Source: an uncultured Eubacteriales bacterium
GTDB taxonomy: Bacteria; Bacillota; Clostridia; Peptostreptococcales; Anaerovoracaceae
Reading direction: 5' to 3'
Assembly: GCA_900553025.1 (NCBI GenBank)
Contig: USBT01000005.1
Span: forward strand, 1 to 57,165
DNA length: 57,165 nt
Shown piece by piece: positions 41,574 to 49,919 of the stretch (position 1 is the stretch's first letter; the number at the start of each line of letters is the position of its first letter). Both the position numbers and the translations under genes were made by a program. The notes beneath the pieces are model-generated. The model was not told where the DNA came from. It searched no databases and saw nothing but the letters and a program-made list of their open reading frames with translations.

Positions 41574-42644
41574 ATGGAATTTATGTCTGCAAGAGAAGCC
41601 GCCGATAAATGGGGTATTTCCCAAAGAAGAGTGGCAGTTTTGTGCTCTGAACAAAGGATTAAAGAAGCAACTATGGTCGGTAATATGTGGATAATTCCGG
41701 CTAACGCTCAAAAGCCCACAGATGCAAGAAGTACACGATATAATAGAACCGAAGAAAAAGCAGTTAAGCCATTTTTGAAATGGGCGGGCGGTAAAGGTCA
41801 GCTCCTTAAAGAAATTGAGCGCTACTATCCTTTTAATAGCGGGGAAATCACAAAATATGCCGAGACGTTTGTTGGTGGTGGAGCTGTTTTATTTGATATC
41901 CTTAATAAACATAATTTAGATGAAGTTTATATCAGTGATATTAACGCTGAGCTTATCAATACTTATCGAATTATTCGTGATGATATTGATACACTAATCG
42001 AAATGCTTCACGCTATGCAGAACGGTTTTATTCCGCTAGATATGGACAATCGTAAAGCATATTATATGCAAAAGCGTGAGCGTTTTAATGATTTTAAAGT
42101 CAACGGAGATGAAAGCATCAATATTGAAAAAGCAGCATTGATGATTTTTCTTAATAAAACTTGTTTCAATGGTCTGTTCCGCGTAAATAAAAAAGGTCTA
42201 TTCAACGTTCCTATGGGTTCTTATAAAAAACCTTTGATTTGTGATGAAACCAATCTTAGAGCAGTGTCAGGGAAATTGCAAAAAGTTACTATTGTATGTG
42301 GAGATTACAAAGAGTCAGCTGACTTTATTGACGAAAATACATTTGTTTATTTTGACCCTCCATATAGACCGATTACAGATACGGCAAGTTTTACTGCATA
42401 TACGGAGAATTTGTTTAATGATGAGAAACAAATTGAACTTGCAAATTTCGTTGATGAAATGAACAAAAAAGGTGCAAAAATAGTAGTTAGCAATTCCGAT
42501 CCGAAAAACTCAAATACAGAAGATGATTTCTTTGATAACATTTATTCATCTCATAAAATCAAACGAGTTGAAGCAAAACGAATGATTAATTGTAACAGTG
42601 AAGCAAGAGGAAAAATTAAAGAATTGCTTATTTCTAATTTTTAA
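41574..42644 (+). CDS. Dam-family (DpnM-type) adenine-N6 DNA methyltransferase with N-terminal HTH
   Basis: A 356-aa enzyme expected to methylate A in GATC. Residues ~1-60 are a small helix-turn-helix domain (SAREAADKWGISQRRVAVLCSEQRI, then GNMWIIP), separate from the catalytic part. The methyltransferase (~64-356) has FLKWAGGKGQLL (SAM motif), ETFVGGGAVLFDI, NKTCFNGLFRVNKKGLFNVPMG (target recognition, typical of DpnM/MboI methylases) and DPPY (~260-263). Arginine is often coded by CGN here, unlike surrounding genes, which supports acquisition by transfer. The HTH may give autoregulation of the operon. Confidence 0.9.
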   Translation: MEFMSAREAADKWGISQRRVAVLCSEQRIKEATMVGNMWIIPANAQKPTDARSTRYNRTEEKAVKPFLKWAGGKGQLLKEIERYYPFNSGEITKYAETFVGGGAVLFDILNKHNLDEVYISDINAELINTYRIIRDDIDTLIEMLHAMQNGFIPLDMDNRKAYYMQKRERFNDFKVNGDESINIEKAALMIFLNKTCFNGLFRVNKKGLFNVPMGSYKKPLICDETNLRAVSGKLQKVTIVCGDYKESADFIDENTFVYFDPPYRPITDTASFTAYTENLFNDEKQIELANFVDEMNKKGAKIVVSNSDPKNSNTEDDFFDNIYSSHKIKRVEAKRMINCNSEARGKIKELLISNF

Positions 42645-42655
42645 GGAGAATGGAT

Positions 42656-43192
42656 ATGGATGTTAGAAAAGGTACTAAGCTTATAGAAAATGGCATGAAA
42701 AAGGCAATTATAGAATTTGTGTTTACTGATTACATCATTTATGTTTTTCAAGGTAACTTATCTCAATTTGATATTATAATTAAATACAAGAAAGACAGAA
42801 AACGTATAAGAACGCCTAAACACATTCATTGGGTAGTCGATATTTTGATGAAAATGCAAGGCAATGAAGAACTCACAAAGAAATATCTGTCGGCGATACA
42901 AAATTGTTGGAATGCCTGTGTTCCACTTTCAAACAACGACTTTGAAACATTGAAGAATTTAATTGAAAATGGTGAAAAAGACATTGAAATAGAGCAATAT
43001 TTTGACCTAAATGCTTTTGGCGAATATGATGTTGAGTTTCTATATGTTTTGATGGAGTTGTTGGCTGTACAAGAAAAGACAAACCGTGCAGATGCCTATA
43101 TGTTTGGAAAAATCATAGAAGAATTGCTTGAAACTGACAGAGATATTTTCAAAATTATCTCTACAGCAGGTTTTGGTGGAAGAAGGGGTTAA
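42656..43192 (+). CDS. Hypothetical protein inside the DpnII-type R-M operon
   Basis: About 178 aa; I do not recognise the family. Soluble and charged, with predicted alternating helices, no signal peptide and no membrane segment; it ends in a glycine/arginine tail (AGFGGRRG). The start at 42656 is preferred because aaggag lies 7 nt upstream; the ATG at 42650 is too close. It sits tightly between the Dam-type methylase and the endonuclease remnant, so an accessory role in restriction-modification is the only contextual hint. Confidence 0.65.
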   Translation: MDVRKGTKLIENGMKKAIIEFVFTDYIIYVFQGNLSQFDIIIKYKKDRKRIRTPKHIHWVVDILMKMQGNEELTKKYLSAIQNCWNACVPLSNNDFETLKNLIENGEKDIEIEQYFDLNAFGEYDVEFLYVLMELLAVQEKTNRADAYMFGKIIEELLETDRDIFKIISTAGFGGRRG

Positions 43193-43193
43193 T

Positions 43194-43800
43194 ATGTCAA
43201 ACAGAGATTTTAATGCTTGGCTGTCCGGATTTCGTGAAAGTATAGCTGACTATGGATATTACATAAATTATGAAAAAGTCCACAGGAATGTAGATAATAT
43301 CAAGGTTGAGCTTAATATATTAAATTCGCTTATCGGTTCTAAAAATATCAAGCAGGATTTTGAAAATTTGGTTGATAAATACACCGAAGTTTTAAAGTGC
43401 GTACCGTTGCTTTTAGCTGTCAGAGCAAACGAAATATATGCCATTGACAGTGGGGGCGAATTTACATATAACTTCAAAAATCCAAATCTTTCGGTTGAAC
43501 AATACAAGGTATTTATGCGAAAAACGTTTTGATTATGTCATAAAAACACCGAATATGATTTATGGTATAGAAACCAATTTTTACGGTGGCGGCGGTTCAA
43601 AACTTAATGAAACCGCTCGCAGTTACAAGACTCTTGCCCTTGAAACTGATACAATAGACGGATTTACATTTGTTTGGTTTACCGACGGTAAAGGTTGGAC
43701 AAGTGCTCGACATAATCTTGAAGAAACATTTGATGTTATGGAGCATATTTACAATATCAACGACATGGAAAACGGTATTATTACCGAGGTTTTTAAATAA
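43194..43800 (+). pseudogene. DpnII/MboI-family restriction endonuclease, internally deleted
   Basis: The first reading frame (43194-43532) gives ~108 residues matching the DpnII N-terminus (WLSGFRESIADYGYYINYEKVHRNV, LNSLIGSKNIKQDFENL, PLLLAVR). At ~43515 the homology jumps, in another frame, to the DpnII C-terminus (KRFDYVIKTPNMIYGIETNFY, GSKLNETARSYK, WFTDGKGWTSARHNLEETFDVM), ending at the TAA at 43798-43800. Roughly 85-90 central residues, including the conserved D-T-x-x-RKNR segment, are missing, and the frame is broken. The enzyme should be dead. Confidence 0.88.
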
Positions 43801-44546
43801 TGGCAAAGAAAATAACTAAGTGGGAACCAGACGATTTTGAACTTGAAATGACTACGCATTGGTCGTTTCCTAAGCGTGGTGATTGGGCAACGCACGATGC
43901 TAAATGGCGTGGTAATTGGTCGCCGTATATACCGAGAAATATTATTTTAAGATATTCCAATGAGGGCGATTTGGTTCTCGATCAATTTGCAGGCGGTGGC
44001 ACAACCCTTGTTGAGGCAAAATTGTTAAACCGTGATATCATTGGTGTTGATGTCAACGATATTGCACTTGACAGATGCAAAGAGAAAATTGCCTTCGAGC
44101 ACGAGGGAGCAAATGGTAAGGTTGATATTCACAAGGGTGATGCGAGAAATTTGGATTTTATTTCAGATGAAAGTATCGACCTTATTTGTACTCACCCGCC
44201 CTATGCGGATATAATTAAATACAGCGACGGTATCAATGGTGATTTATCACAACTTAAAGTGAAGGATTTTCTTGAAGAGATGAAAAAAGTCGCCGTAGAA
44301 AGTTACCGAGTATTGAAAAAAGGGAAATTTTGTGCCGTACTTATGGGAGACACAAGAAAAAAAGGCTGTATGATACCTATGTCTTTTGATGTTATGAAAA
44401 TCTTTCAAGATGCTGGGTTCACATTAAAGGAATTGATTATAAAAGAACAACACAACTGCAAGGCTACAGGCTACTGGAAAACCAACAGTGTGAAATATAA
44501 TTTCCTGTTGATTGCTCACGAATATCTGTTTGTGTTTAGAAAGTGA
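43800..44546 (+). CDS. Second DNA methyltransferase of the R-M island
   Basis: A 248-aa Rossmann methyltransferase. N-terminal HWSFPKRGDWATHDAKWRGNWSPYIPRNIILRYS (typical of a group of bacterial DNA methylases), SAM motif DQFAGGGTTLVEA (61-73), catalytic THPPY (131-135) in the place of the usual S/D/N-PPY. Order motif I before motif IV. It could methylate adenine-N6 or cytosine-N4; the base is not clear. It starts on the last base of the endonuclease remnant's stop. With the Dam-type enzyme it would leave a methylation system without a cutter. Confidence 0.8.
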   Translation: MAKKITKWEPDDFELEMTTHWSFPKRGDWATHDAKWRGNWSPYIPRNIILRYSNEGDLVLDQFAGGGTTLVEAKLLNRDIIGVDVNDIALDRCKEKIAFEHEGANGKVDIHKGDARNLDFISDESIDLICTHPPYADIIKYSDGINGDLSQLKVKDFLEEMKKVAVESYRVLKKGKFCAVLMGDTRKKGCMIPMSFDVMKIFQDAGFTLKELIIKEQHNCKATGYWKTNSVKYNFLLIAHEYLFVFRK

Positions 44547-44723
44547 GGGAAGCATGATACTGGCGGACAGTCCATTCATACTCAAATAGAAATCATTTTT
44601 TGCTTTAAGATTGATTTACAGGGAGCGAGTGCGAGTAGTAACTTGCAGTTACAATTATTTTAACGTGTGAAAGCAAGGCTGATGCCTGAGTAAAATTGCG
44701 TAAAAATGAATATAAAATATAGC

Positions 44724-44760
44724 ACTGGTACTTTATTTATATAGGCAACTGGTACTTTTT
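44724..44760 (+). repeat. 24-bp-spaced direct repeat upstream of argF/arcB
   Basis: ACTGGTACTTT at 44724-44734 and again at 44748-44758. The spacing (about two and a half helical turns) and the position ~100 bp before the gene suggest an operator; it is not an obvious ArgR box. The rest of 44547-44854 holds only a small GTAAC/GTTAC hairpin that I can see. Confidence 0.45.
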
Positions 44761-44854
44761 ATTTTGCCGTATTTAAAGTATACTTATATTAGAGAAAATC
44801 TTTATAAGCAAAATATATTTCTAAAAACTATATGTTAAAAAAAGGAGAAAAAAT

Positions 44855-45850
44855 ATGGCAGTTAATCTTAAAGGTAGAAATTTCCTAACTTTGATGGACT
44901 TCACTCCAGAAGAAATCAGATACATGCTTGACCTTGCACACGATCTTAAGGCTAAGAAGAGAGCAGGCATAGTTAATCACCTTCTTAAGGGCAAGAACAT
45001 TGTTTTGTTGTTTGAGAAGACTTCAACAAGAACAAGATGCGCTTTCGAGGTTGCAGCAATGGACGAGGGAGCAGGCGTTACATTCCTTGACTCAGGTAGC
45101 TCTCAGATGGGCAAGAAGGAATCTCTTGAGGACACAGCTAAGGTTCTTGGAAGATTTTACGATGGTATTGAGTACAGAGGATATAAGCAGTCTGTAGTTG
45201 AAGAACTTGCTGAGCACGCAGGCGTACCTGTTTGGAACGGATTGACTGACGTTGACCACCCTACACAGATTTTGGCTGACATGCTTACAATTGAAGAGCA
45301 CGTTGCAAAGCCTCTTAACAAGGTTAAGGTTGTATTCGTAGGTGACGTTAGAAATAACATGGCTTATGCTTGGATGTATGGCTGTGCTAAGATGGGAATG
45401 CACTTCGTAGCTTATGGACCTAAGGAGCTTTGCGATGAGGTTGATACTTCTGTTCTTGAAAGAGCAAGAGAGGTTGCTAAGGAAACAGGTGCTACTATCG
45501 AAGTTAGCCACGAAAAATCAGCACTTAAGGGCGCAGACGTAATTTATACTGACATTTGGGCATCAATGGGTGAAGAGGCACAGATTCCTGAGAGAGTTAA
45601 GCTTCTAACTCCTTACAGAGTTGATATGGATCTTATCAAGGCAACTGAGAATGATGATGTTATCTTCTTACACTGCCTACCTTCATTCCACGATTTTGAA
45701 ACTACAATGGCTAAGGGTCAGAAAGACGAAGGCTATGACATTCGTGAGGTTACTGACGAAGTATTCAGATCTAGATTCTCAAAGGTATTTGATGAAGCTG
45801 AGAACAGAATGCACACAATCAAGGCTGTTATCGTAGCTACTATCGCATAA
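44855..45850 (+). CDS. arcB: Ornithine carbamoyltransferase (catabolic, arcB/argF)
   Basis: A 331-aa enzyme. In the deiminase pathway it phosphorolyses citrulline to ornithine and carbamoyl phosphate. Carbamoyl-phosphate motif STRTR (FEKTSTRTRCAFEVA, ~53-57), DVDHPTQILADMLTIEE, and the ornithine-loop HCLPSFHD (~270-277). Catabolic direction is inferred from the adjacent arcA and arcC. RBS aaaggagaaaaa. Strong codon bias as in the lysine genes. Followed by a terminator, so it may be transcribed apart from arcA. Confidence 0.93.
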   Translation: MAVNLKGRNFLTLMDFTPEEIRYMLDLAHDLKAKKRAGIVNHLLKGKNIVLLFEKTSTRTRCAFEVAAMDEGAGVTFLDSGSSQMGKKESLEDTAKVLGRFYDGIEYRGYKQSVVEELAEHAGVPVWNGLTDVDHPTQILADMLTIEEHVAKPLNKVKVVFVGDVRNNMAYAWMYGCAKMGMHFVAYGPKELCDEVDTSVLERAREVAKETGATIEVSHEKSALKGADVIYTDIWASMGEEAQIPERVKLLTPYRVDMDLIKATENDDVIFLHCLPSFHDFETTMAKGQKDEGYDIREVTDEVFRSRFSKVFDEAENRMHTIKAVIVATIA

Positions 45851-45863
45851 TAAAGTCATATTT

Positions 45864-45915
45864 CAGCCACCATATTGGGCCCGATGCGGTTACAGTAGGG
45901 TGGCTGCTTCTATTT
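45864..45915 (+). terminator. Terminator after arcB
   Basis: CAGCCACC (45864-45871) pairs with GGTGGCTG (45899-45906), then CTTCTATTTTG. Confidence 0.8.
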
Positions 45916-46014
45916 TGCACAAAATAGTCAAATGCCGAACAATGCGATGTGCATGCGATTAAATAAAAGAAAATTAAGAAGCTATAGTAATGATATACAA
46001 ACAAGGAGAATTTT

Positions 46015-47238
46015 ATGAGTTTTGGTATTCACAACTTTTCTGAAATTGGAAAGTTAAACAAGGTACTTCTCCACAGGCTAGGAGAGGAAGTTGAAGGCTT
46101 GACACCTGACAATTTTGAGAGGTTGCTTTTTGATGATATTCCATATCTAGAACTTGCTCAGAAGGAACATGATGAATTTGCTAGCATTCTAAGGGATAAC
46201 CATATAGAGGTAGTTTATTACGTTGAAGAGACAGCTAAAGCTTTGGCTGATGAAAAGATTAAGGCTGAATTTTTGAACAAGATGCTCGACGAGACTCCTT
46301 CAATAAACTCTGATACTGTTAGGGATGCTCTTTATGAGTATCTTTATGCAATGGATAACGAGAAAATGGTTGCAAAGATTATTGCTGGAGTTAAGAAGGA
46401 AGAACTTGGCAAGCTGCCACAGAATTCACTTCAGGATTTTGTTGAATCTGACTATCCATTCTTTATGGATCCAATGCCTAACCTTTACTTCACAAGAGAT
46501 CCAGGTGCCTGCGTAGGTAACGGACTGAACGTTCATAAGATGCATACTCCTGCAAGACAGAGAGAAGCACTATTCCTTGAGTATATGTATAAATATAACA
46601 AGGATTTTGCTCCAGAAGGAACAGAGCTTTGGTATGATTATGAGGATCCTGCTTCTATCGAGGGCGGAGATGTTCTTGTACTTAATAAGGAAACAGTTGC
46701 TGTAGGACTATCACAGAGAACATCTGCAAATGCAATCGAGAGATTTGCTGAGAGAGTTCTTAAGAAGGACAGCTTCAAGAGAGTACTTGTATTTGAGATT
46801 CCTAAGAAGAGAGCATTCATGCATCTTGATACTGTATTCACAATGGTTGACTTTGATAAGTTCACAATTCATCCTGAAATCGAAGGTCCGCTAAGAATAT
46901 TTGAGATTACACTTGATAAGCAAGGAAAGGCTCAGTTTAAGACAATCACGGATACTCTTCCAAGCATACTAGCTAAGGTTCTTCACGTTCCAGCAGTAGA
47001 CCTTATCAGATGTGGTGGTAACGATCTTATGGCTGCTCAGAGAGAGCAGTGGAACGATGGTTCAAACACACTTGCTATCGCTCCGGGAACAGTAGTTACT
47101 TATGAGAGAAATTATGTTTCAAACGACCTACTTGACAAGAAGGGCATCAAAGTTTTAACTATGACAAGCTCTGAGCTTTCAAGAGGACGAGGAGGCCCTA
47201 GATGTATGTCTTGCCCTGTTAATAGGGATGACCTCTAA
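46015..47238 (+). CDS. arcA: Arginine deiminase ArcA
   Basis: A 407-aa pentein enzyme hydrolysing L-arginine to citrulline and ammonia. NFSEIGKLNKVLLHRLGEEVEGLTP at the N-terminus, MPNLYFTRDPGACVG, SIEGGDVLVL, FMHLDTVFTMVD with the catalytic histidine, RCGGNDLMAAQREQWNDGSN, and the nucleophilic cysteine in GGPRCMSCPVNR near the C-terminus. RBS caaggagaatttt. First committed step of the ADI pathway completed by arcB (upstream) and arcC (downstream). Confidence 0.96.
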   Translation: MSFGIHNFSEIGKLNKVLLHRLGEEVEGLTPDNFERLLFDDIPYLELAQKEHDEFASILRDNHIEVVYYVEETAKALADEKIKAEFLNKMLDETPSINSDTVRDALYEYLYAMDNEKMVAKIIAGVKKEELGKLPQNSLQDFVESDYPFFMDPMPNLYFTRDPGACVGNGLNVHKMHTPARQREALFLEYMYKYNKDFAPEGTELWYDYEDPASIEGGDVLVLNKETVAVGLSQRTSANAIERFAERVLKKDSFKRVLVFEIPKKRAFMHLDTVFTMVDFDKFTIHPEIEGPLRIFEITLDKQGKAQFKTITDTLPSILAKVLHVPAVDLIRCGGNDLMAAQREQWNDGSNTLAIAPGTVVTYERNYVSNDLLDKKGIKVLTMTSSELSRGRGGPRCMSCPVNRDDL

Positions 47239-47416
47239 TTAGGGATGATTCAAATTTGATAATCTAATTTCATTGAATATAATTGTACTTGGCAATGCCT
47301 CGCCTGACGCTGATGGCGCTGCCAATGTGCATTATTTAAAGCAATGGAGCATTGAAATTTGCTGAATTTATTCAGGTGTTCACAAAAACGAAATTAACTA
47401 AAGGAGATAAACAAAT

Positions 47417-48358
47417 ATGGCAGAAAAAATTGTAATTGCACTAGGTGGTAATGCTTTGCAGTCAGGTAAATCTGAGGCTACAGCAGAAGCACAGCTTGAA
47501 GTTGTAAAGAAGACCTGCGAATACATCGCTGAAATAAGCGCAGCAGGATATGAAGTGGGTGTTGTTCACGGAAATGGTCCTCAGGTAGGTAGAATTCTTC
47601 TTGCATCAGAAACAGCAAAGGATGTTACGCCAGCTATGCCTTTTGATGTTTGTGGCGCAATGTCTGAAGGCTATATCGGATATCATCTTCAGCAGGCGTT
47701 AAAGCATGCACTTCACAAGAAGGGCAAAGACTTCCCTGTGCTTACAGTAGTAACTCAGATGGTTGTTGACAAAGAGGATAAAGGATTTAAAAATCCAACT
47801 AAGCCTATAGGTCCTTTCTATAGCAAGGAAGAGGCTGAAGAGCTTCAGAAAACCAAGGGATACTCTATGAAGGAGGATGCTGGCAGAGGCTTTAGAAGAG
47901 TTGTTGCTTCACCTATACCTGAAGAGATTGTTGAAATTGACGCAATCAAGCAGTTATGGCCTACCTCAATCGTAATTTCTTGCGGTGGCGGTGGCATTCC
48001 TGTAATTAAGCATGAGGATGCTTCTCTTGAGGGTGTTCCTGCTGTAATCGACAAGGATTTTGCGGCAGAACTTTTGGCAGAGGAAGTGAGCGCTGATGTT
48101 CTTATGATTCTCACAGAGGTTGAAAAGGTTTCAATTAATTTCAATAAGCCAAATCAAGAGGATTTAAGCACTTTAACTATAGCAGATGCCAAGAAGTATA
48201 TTGAAGAGGGACATTTTGCGCCTGGTTCAATGCTTCCAAAGGTTGAAGCAGCTATGAAATTCGTAGAGTCAGGTGATAACAAGAAAGCAATCATTACTTC
48301 TCTTGACAAGGCGATTGATGCGCTTAAGGGCGAAACAGGAACAGCATTTGTAAAATAG
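47417..48358 (+). CDS. arcC: Carbamate kinase ArcC
   Basis: A 313-aa amino-acid-kinase-fold enzyme making ATP from carbamoyl phosphate and ADP, the energy-yielding end of the ADI pathway. KIVIALGGNALQSGKSEAT (N-terminal phosphate loop), VGVVHGNGPQVGRILLASE, VVTQMVVDKEDKGFKNPTKPIGPFYS (family lid) and VEAAMKFVESGDNKKAIITSLDKAIDALKGETGT (ADP site). RBS aaaggagataaac. The 178-bp gap from arcA has no recognised terminator, so co-transcription is possible. Confidence 0.95.
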   Translation: MAEKIVIALGGNALQSGKSEATAEAQLEVVKKTCEYIAEISAAGYEVGVVHGNGPQVGRILLASETAKDVTPAMPFDVCGAMSEGYIGYHLQQALKHALHKKGKDFPVLTVVTQMVVDKEDKGFKNPTKPIGPFYSKEEAEELQKTKGYSMKEDAGRGFRRVVASPIPEEIVEIDAIKQLWPTSIVISCGGGGIPVIKHEDASLEGVPAVIDKDFAAELLAEEVSADVLMILTEVEKVSINFNKPNQEDLSTLTIADAKKYIEEGHFAPGSMLPKVEAAMKFVESGDNKKAIITSLDKAIDALKGETGTAFVK

Positions 48359-48465
48359 GCTTATGACATTAGGGTTAACTTGCTATCATTTGTTTTGGTT
48401 GTTGTAGCCCATAATATTGAGTTTATTAGATTTATAATATTCGTCGTGGATGACCTGAGAAAGGT

Positions 48466-48493
48466 TTGCTACGGCGAATTTTTGTTGTATAAT
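48466..48493 (+). promoter_or_regulatory. Predicted promoter of the two-component system
   Basis: TTGCTA (48466-48471), 16-bp spacer, TATAAT (48488-48493), ~110 nt before the kinase ATG. Confidence 0.45.
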
Positions 48494-48605
48494 GTTAGCG
48501 GATAAATCTATCTGACTCATCAAAGACATAGCATTGATAATCTTGATGATATTTATAATATCGATGATGTGATATATATTGTATTGTGGACGGCATGGAG
48601 GTTTC

Positions 48606-49919
48606 ATGAATAACGACAAAATAAAAAGCACAATACTTGTTGCGATTTTTGTGTCAATCGCATCGCAGATACATGTTAATCTTTTTTCGGATGGCTTCAT
48701 CGTCGCCTTGTCAGTCTTGATAATGGCAATTTTTATGTATCTGCTTGAAAATGTGACCCCAACCTATATCGCAATATGCTCGGGGATTTTTTCGCCTCTG
48801 CTCAGGATGTTTTTCTTAATGTTTGACGGAAAGTCTCTTGAGGTTGCAAGCTACGCGGCTCTGCCCGATATGGTATTCTTTTTTACATATGCTATATGTT
48901 ATCCTCTGGTATATAAGGTCATTATCAAGGAGGAGAGAAATCTCATCAATTATCCTTCAGCACTATTTTTGTGCGACTTTTTATCAAACATAGCAGAAAT
49001 GTGCATGAGAAGTATTCAGGCAGGACACAACCTGATTGTTGTAGATACTATAGTGGTTCTTCTTGTCGTCGCATTCGTCCGAACCCTAATCATTCAGCTG
49101 GTTCTAATCGCAGTTGACCGATACACAACTGTTTTGTTGAAAAGAGAAAATCTAAGTGAATATAAGCGGTTGCTGGGACTTGCTGCACTTATCGCGGGAG
49201 AGCTTCAGATAATGAAGAAAAGTGCTGAGGAAATTGATGATATAACAAAAGAGGCGTTTGAGCTTTACAAGCTTTTAGATGACAGTGGCATCGAGAGGGA
49301 CAGGTCTAGTAGAGCACTAAAAATTTCGCAACATGCACATGAGGTGCGAGGGGATTTTTTGGGGATAATTAGTACAATTTCAACCAGCTTTGTTGACCAG
49401 TACGATGACCCTCCGCTGACTATGAAGGAAATTTTAGGGATAGAAAGAGAAATTGTTTTGGCAATTGCAAATTCAAATAAATTGAGAATTGGGAATGTGA
49501 ATATTGTTATCAAGTCAAAGGTGAATTTTCTGGTTGAAGGCTATTTTAAGATGATGTCTATAGTAAGGAACCTCATGGTGAATGCTGTAGAAGCAACAAA
49601 AGAAAAGTCGGGATTGATTCTTGTTGAGCTTGATGAGATTAATGATGAATACATACTGAAATTTACTGATAATGGACGAGGTATGTCCGAGTTACAGCTT
49701 GAATCTATATTCTTGCCTGGATTTTCGACGAAATTTAGCGAAGATACTGGAAAGATACAGAGGGGTATAGGTCTTAGTGTGGTAAAAGAATATGTTGAAG
49801 ATGATTTCGACGGAAAAATTTCAGTATCAAGCAAAGAAGGCGAGGGAACGGTGTTTACGGTGAAATTCCCTGTTGAGACATTTAGAAAGGCTGATAAGGA
49901 TGAGATATTACATAGTTGA
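48606..49919 (+). CDS. Membrane sensor histidine kinase (GHKL; GlnK-like)
   Basis: A 437-aa protein. The N-terminal ~185 residues contain about five to six membrane segments with very short loops, so sensing is within the membrane or through a partner. A cytoplasmic helical linker follows, then a short dimerisation/phosphoacceptor stretch SQHAHEVRGDFLGIIS with the likely His. The GHKL ATPase has the N-box NLMVNAVEATKE, G1 FTDNGRGM and G2 RGIGLSVVKEY. ATG 48606 follows atggaggtttc. The response regulator starts 20 bp before its stop. The signal is unknown; the partner's YcbB domain points to nitrogen or amino-acid control. Confidence 0.85.
   Translation: MNNDKIKSTILVAIFVSIASQIHVNLFSDGFIVALSVLIMAIFMYLLENVTPTYIAICSGIFSPLLRMFFLMFDGKSLEVASYAALPDMVFFFTYAICYPLVYKVIIKEERNLINYPSALFLCDFLSNIAEMCMRSIQAGHNLIVVDTIVVLLVVAFVRTLIIQLVLIAVDRYTTVLLKRENLSEYKRLLGLAALIAGELQIMKKSAEEIDDITKEAFELYKLLDDSGIERDRSSRALKISQHAHEVRGDFLGIISTISTSFVDQYDDPPLTMKEILGIEREIVLAIANSNKLRIGNVNIVIKSKVNFLVEGYFKMMSIVRNLMVNAVEATKEKSGLILVELDEINDEYILKFTDNGRGMSELQLESIFLPGFSTKFSEDTGKIQRGIGLSVVKEYVEDDFDGKISVSSKEGEGTVFTVKFPVETFRKADKDEILHS

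Noticed and set aside
41464..41694. 76-codon ORF with a strong RBS before the Dam-type gene
   Set aside because: It overlaps the methylase by 120 bp in another frame, has no recognisable homology, and may be the remnant N-terminus of a gene broken when the island inserted. Not called as a gene.
41372..44854. Mobile element carrying the R-M island
   Set aside because: No transposase, integrase, terminal inverted repeats or clear target-site duplication were found at either edge; transfer is supported by codon use only.
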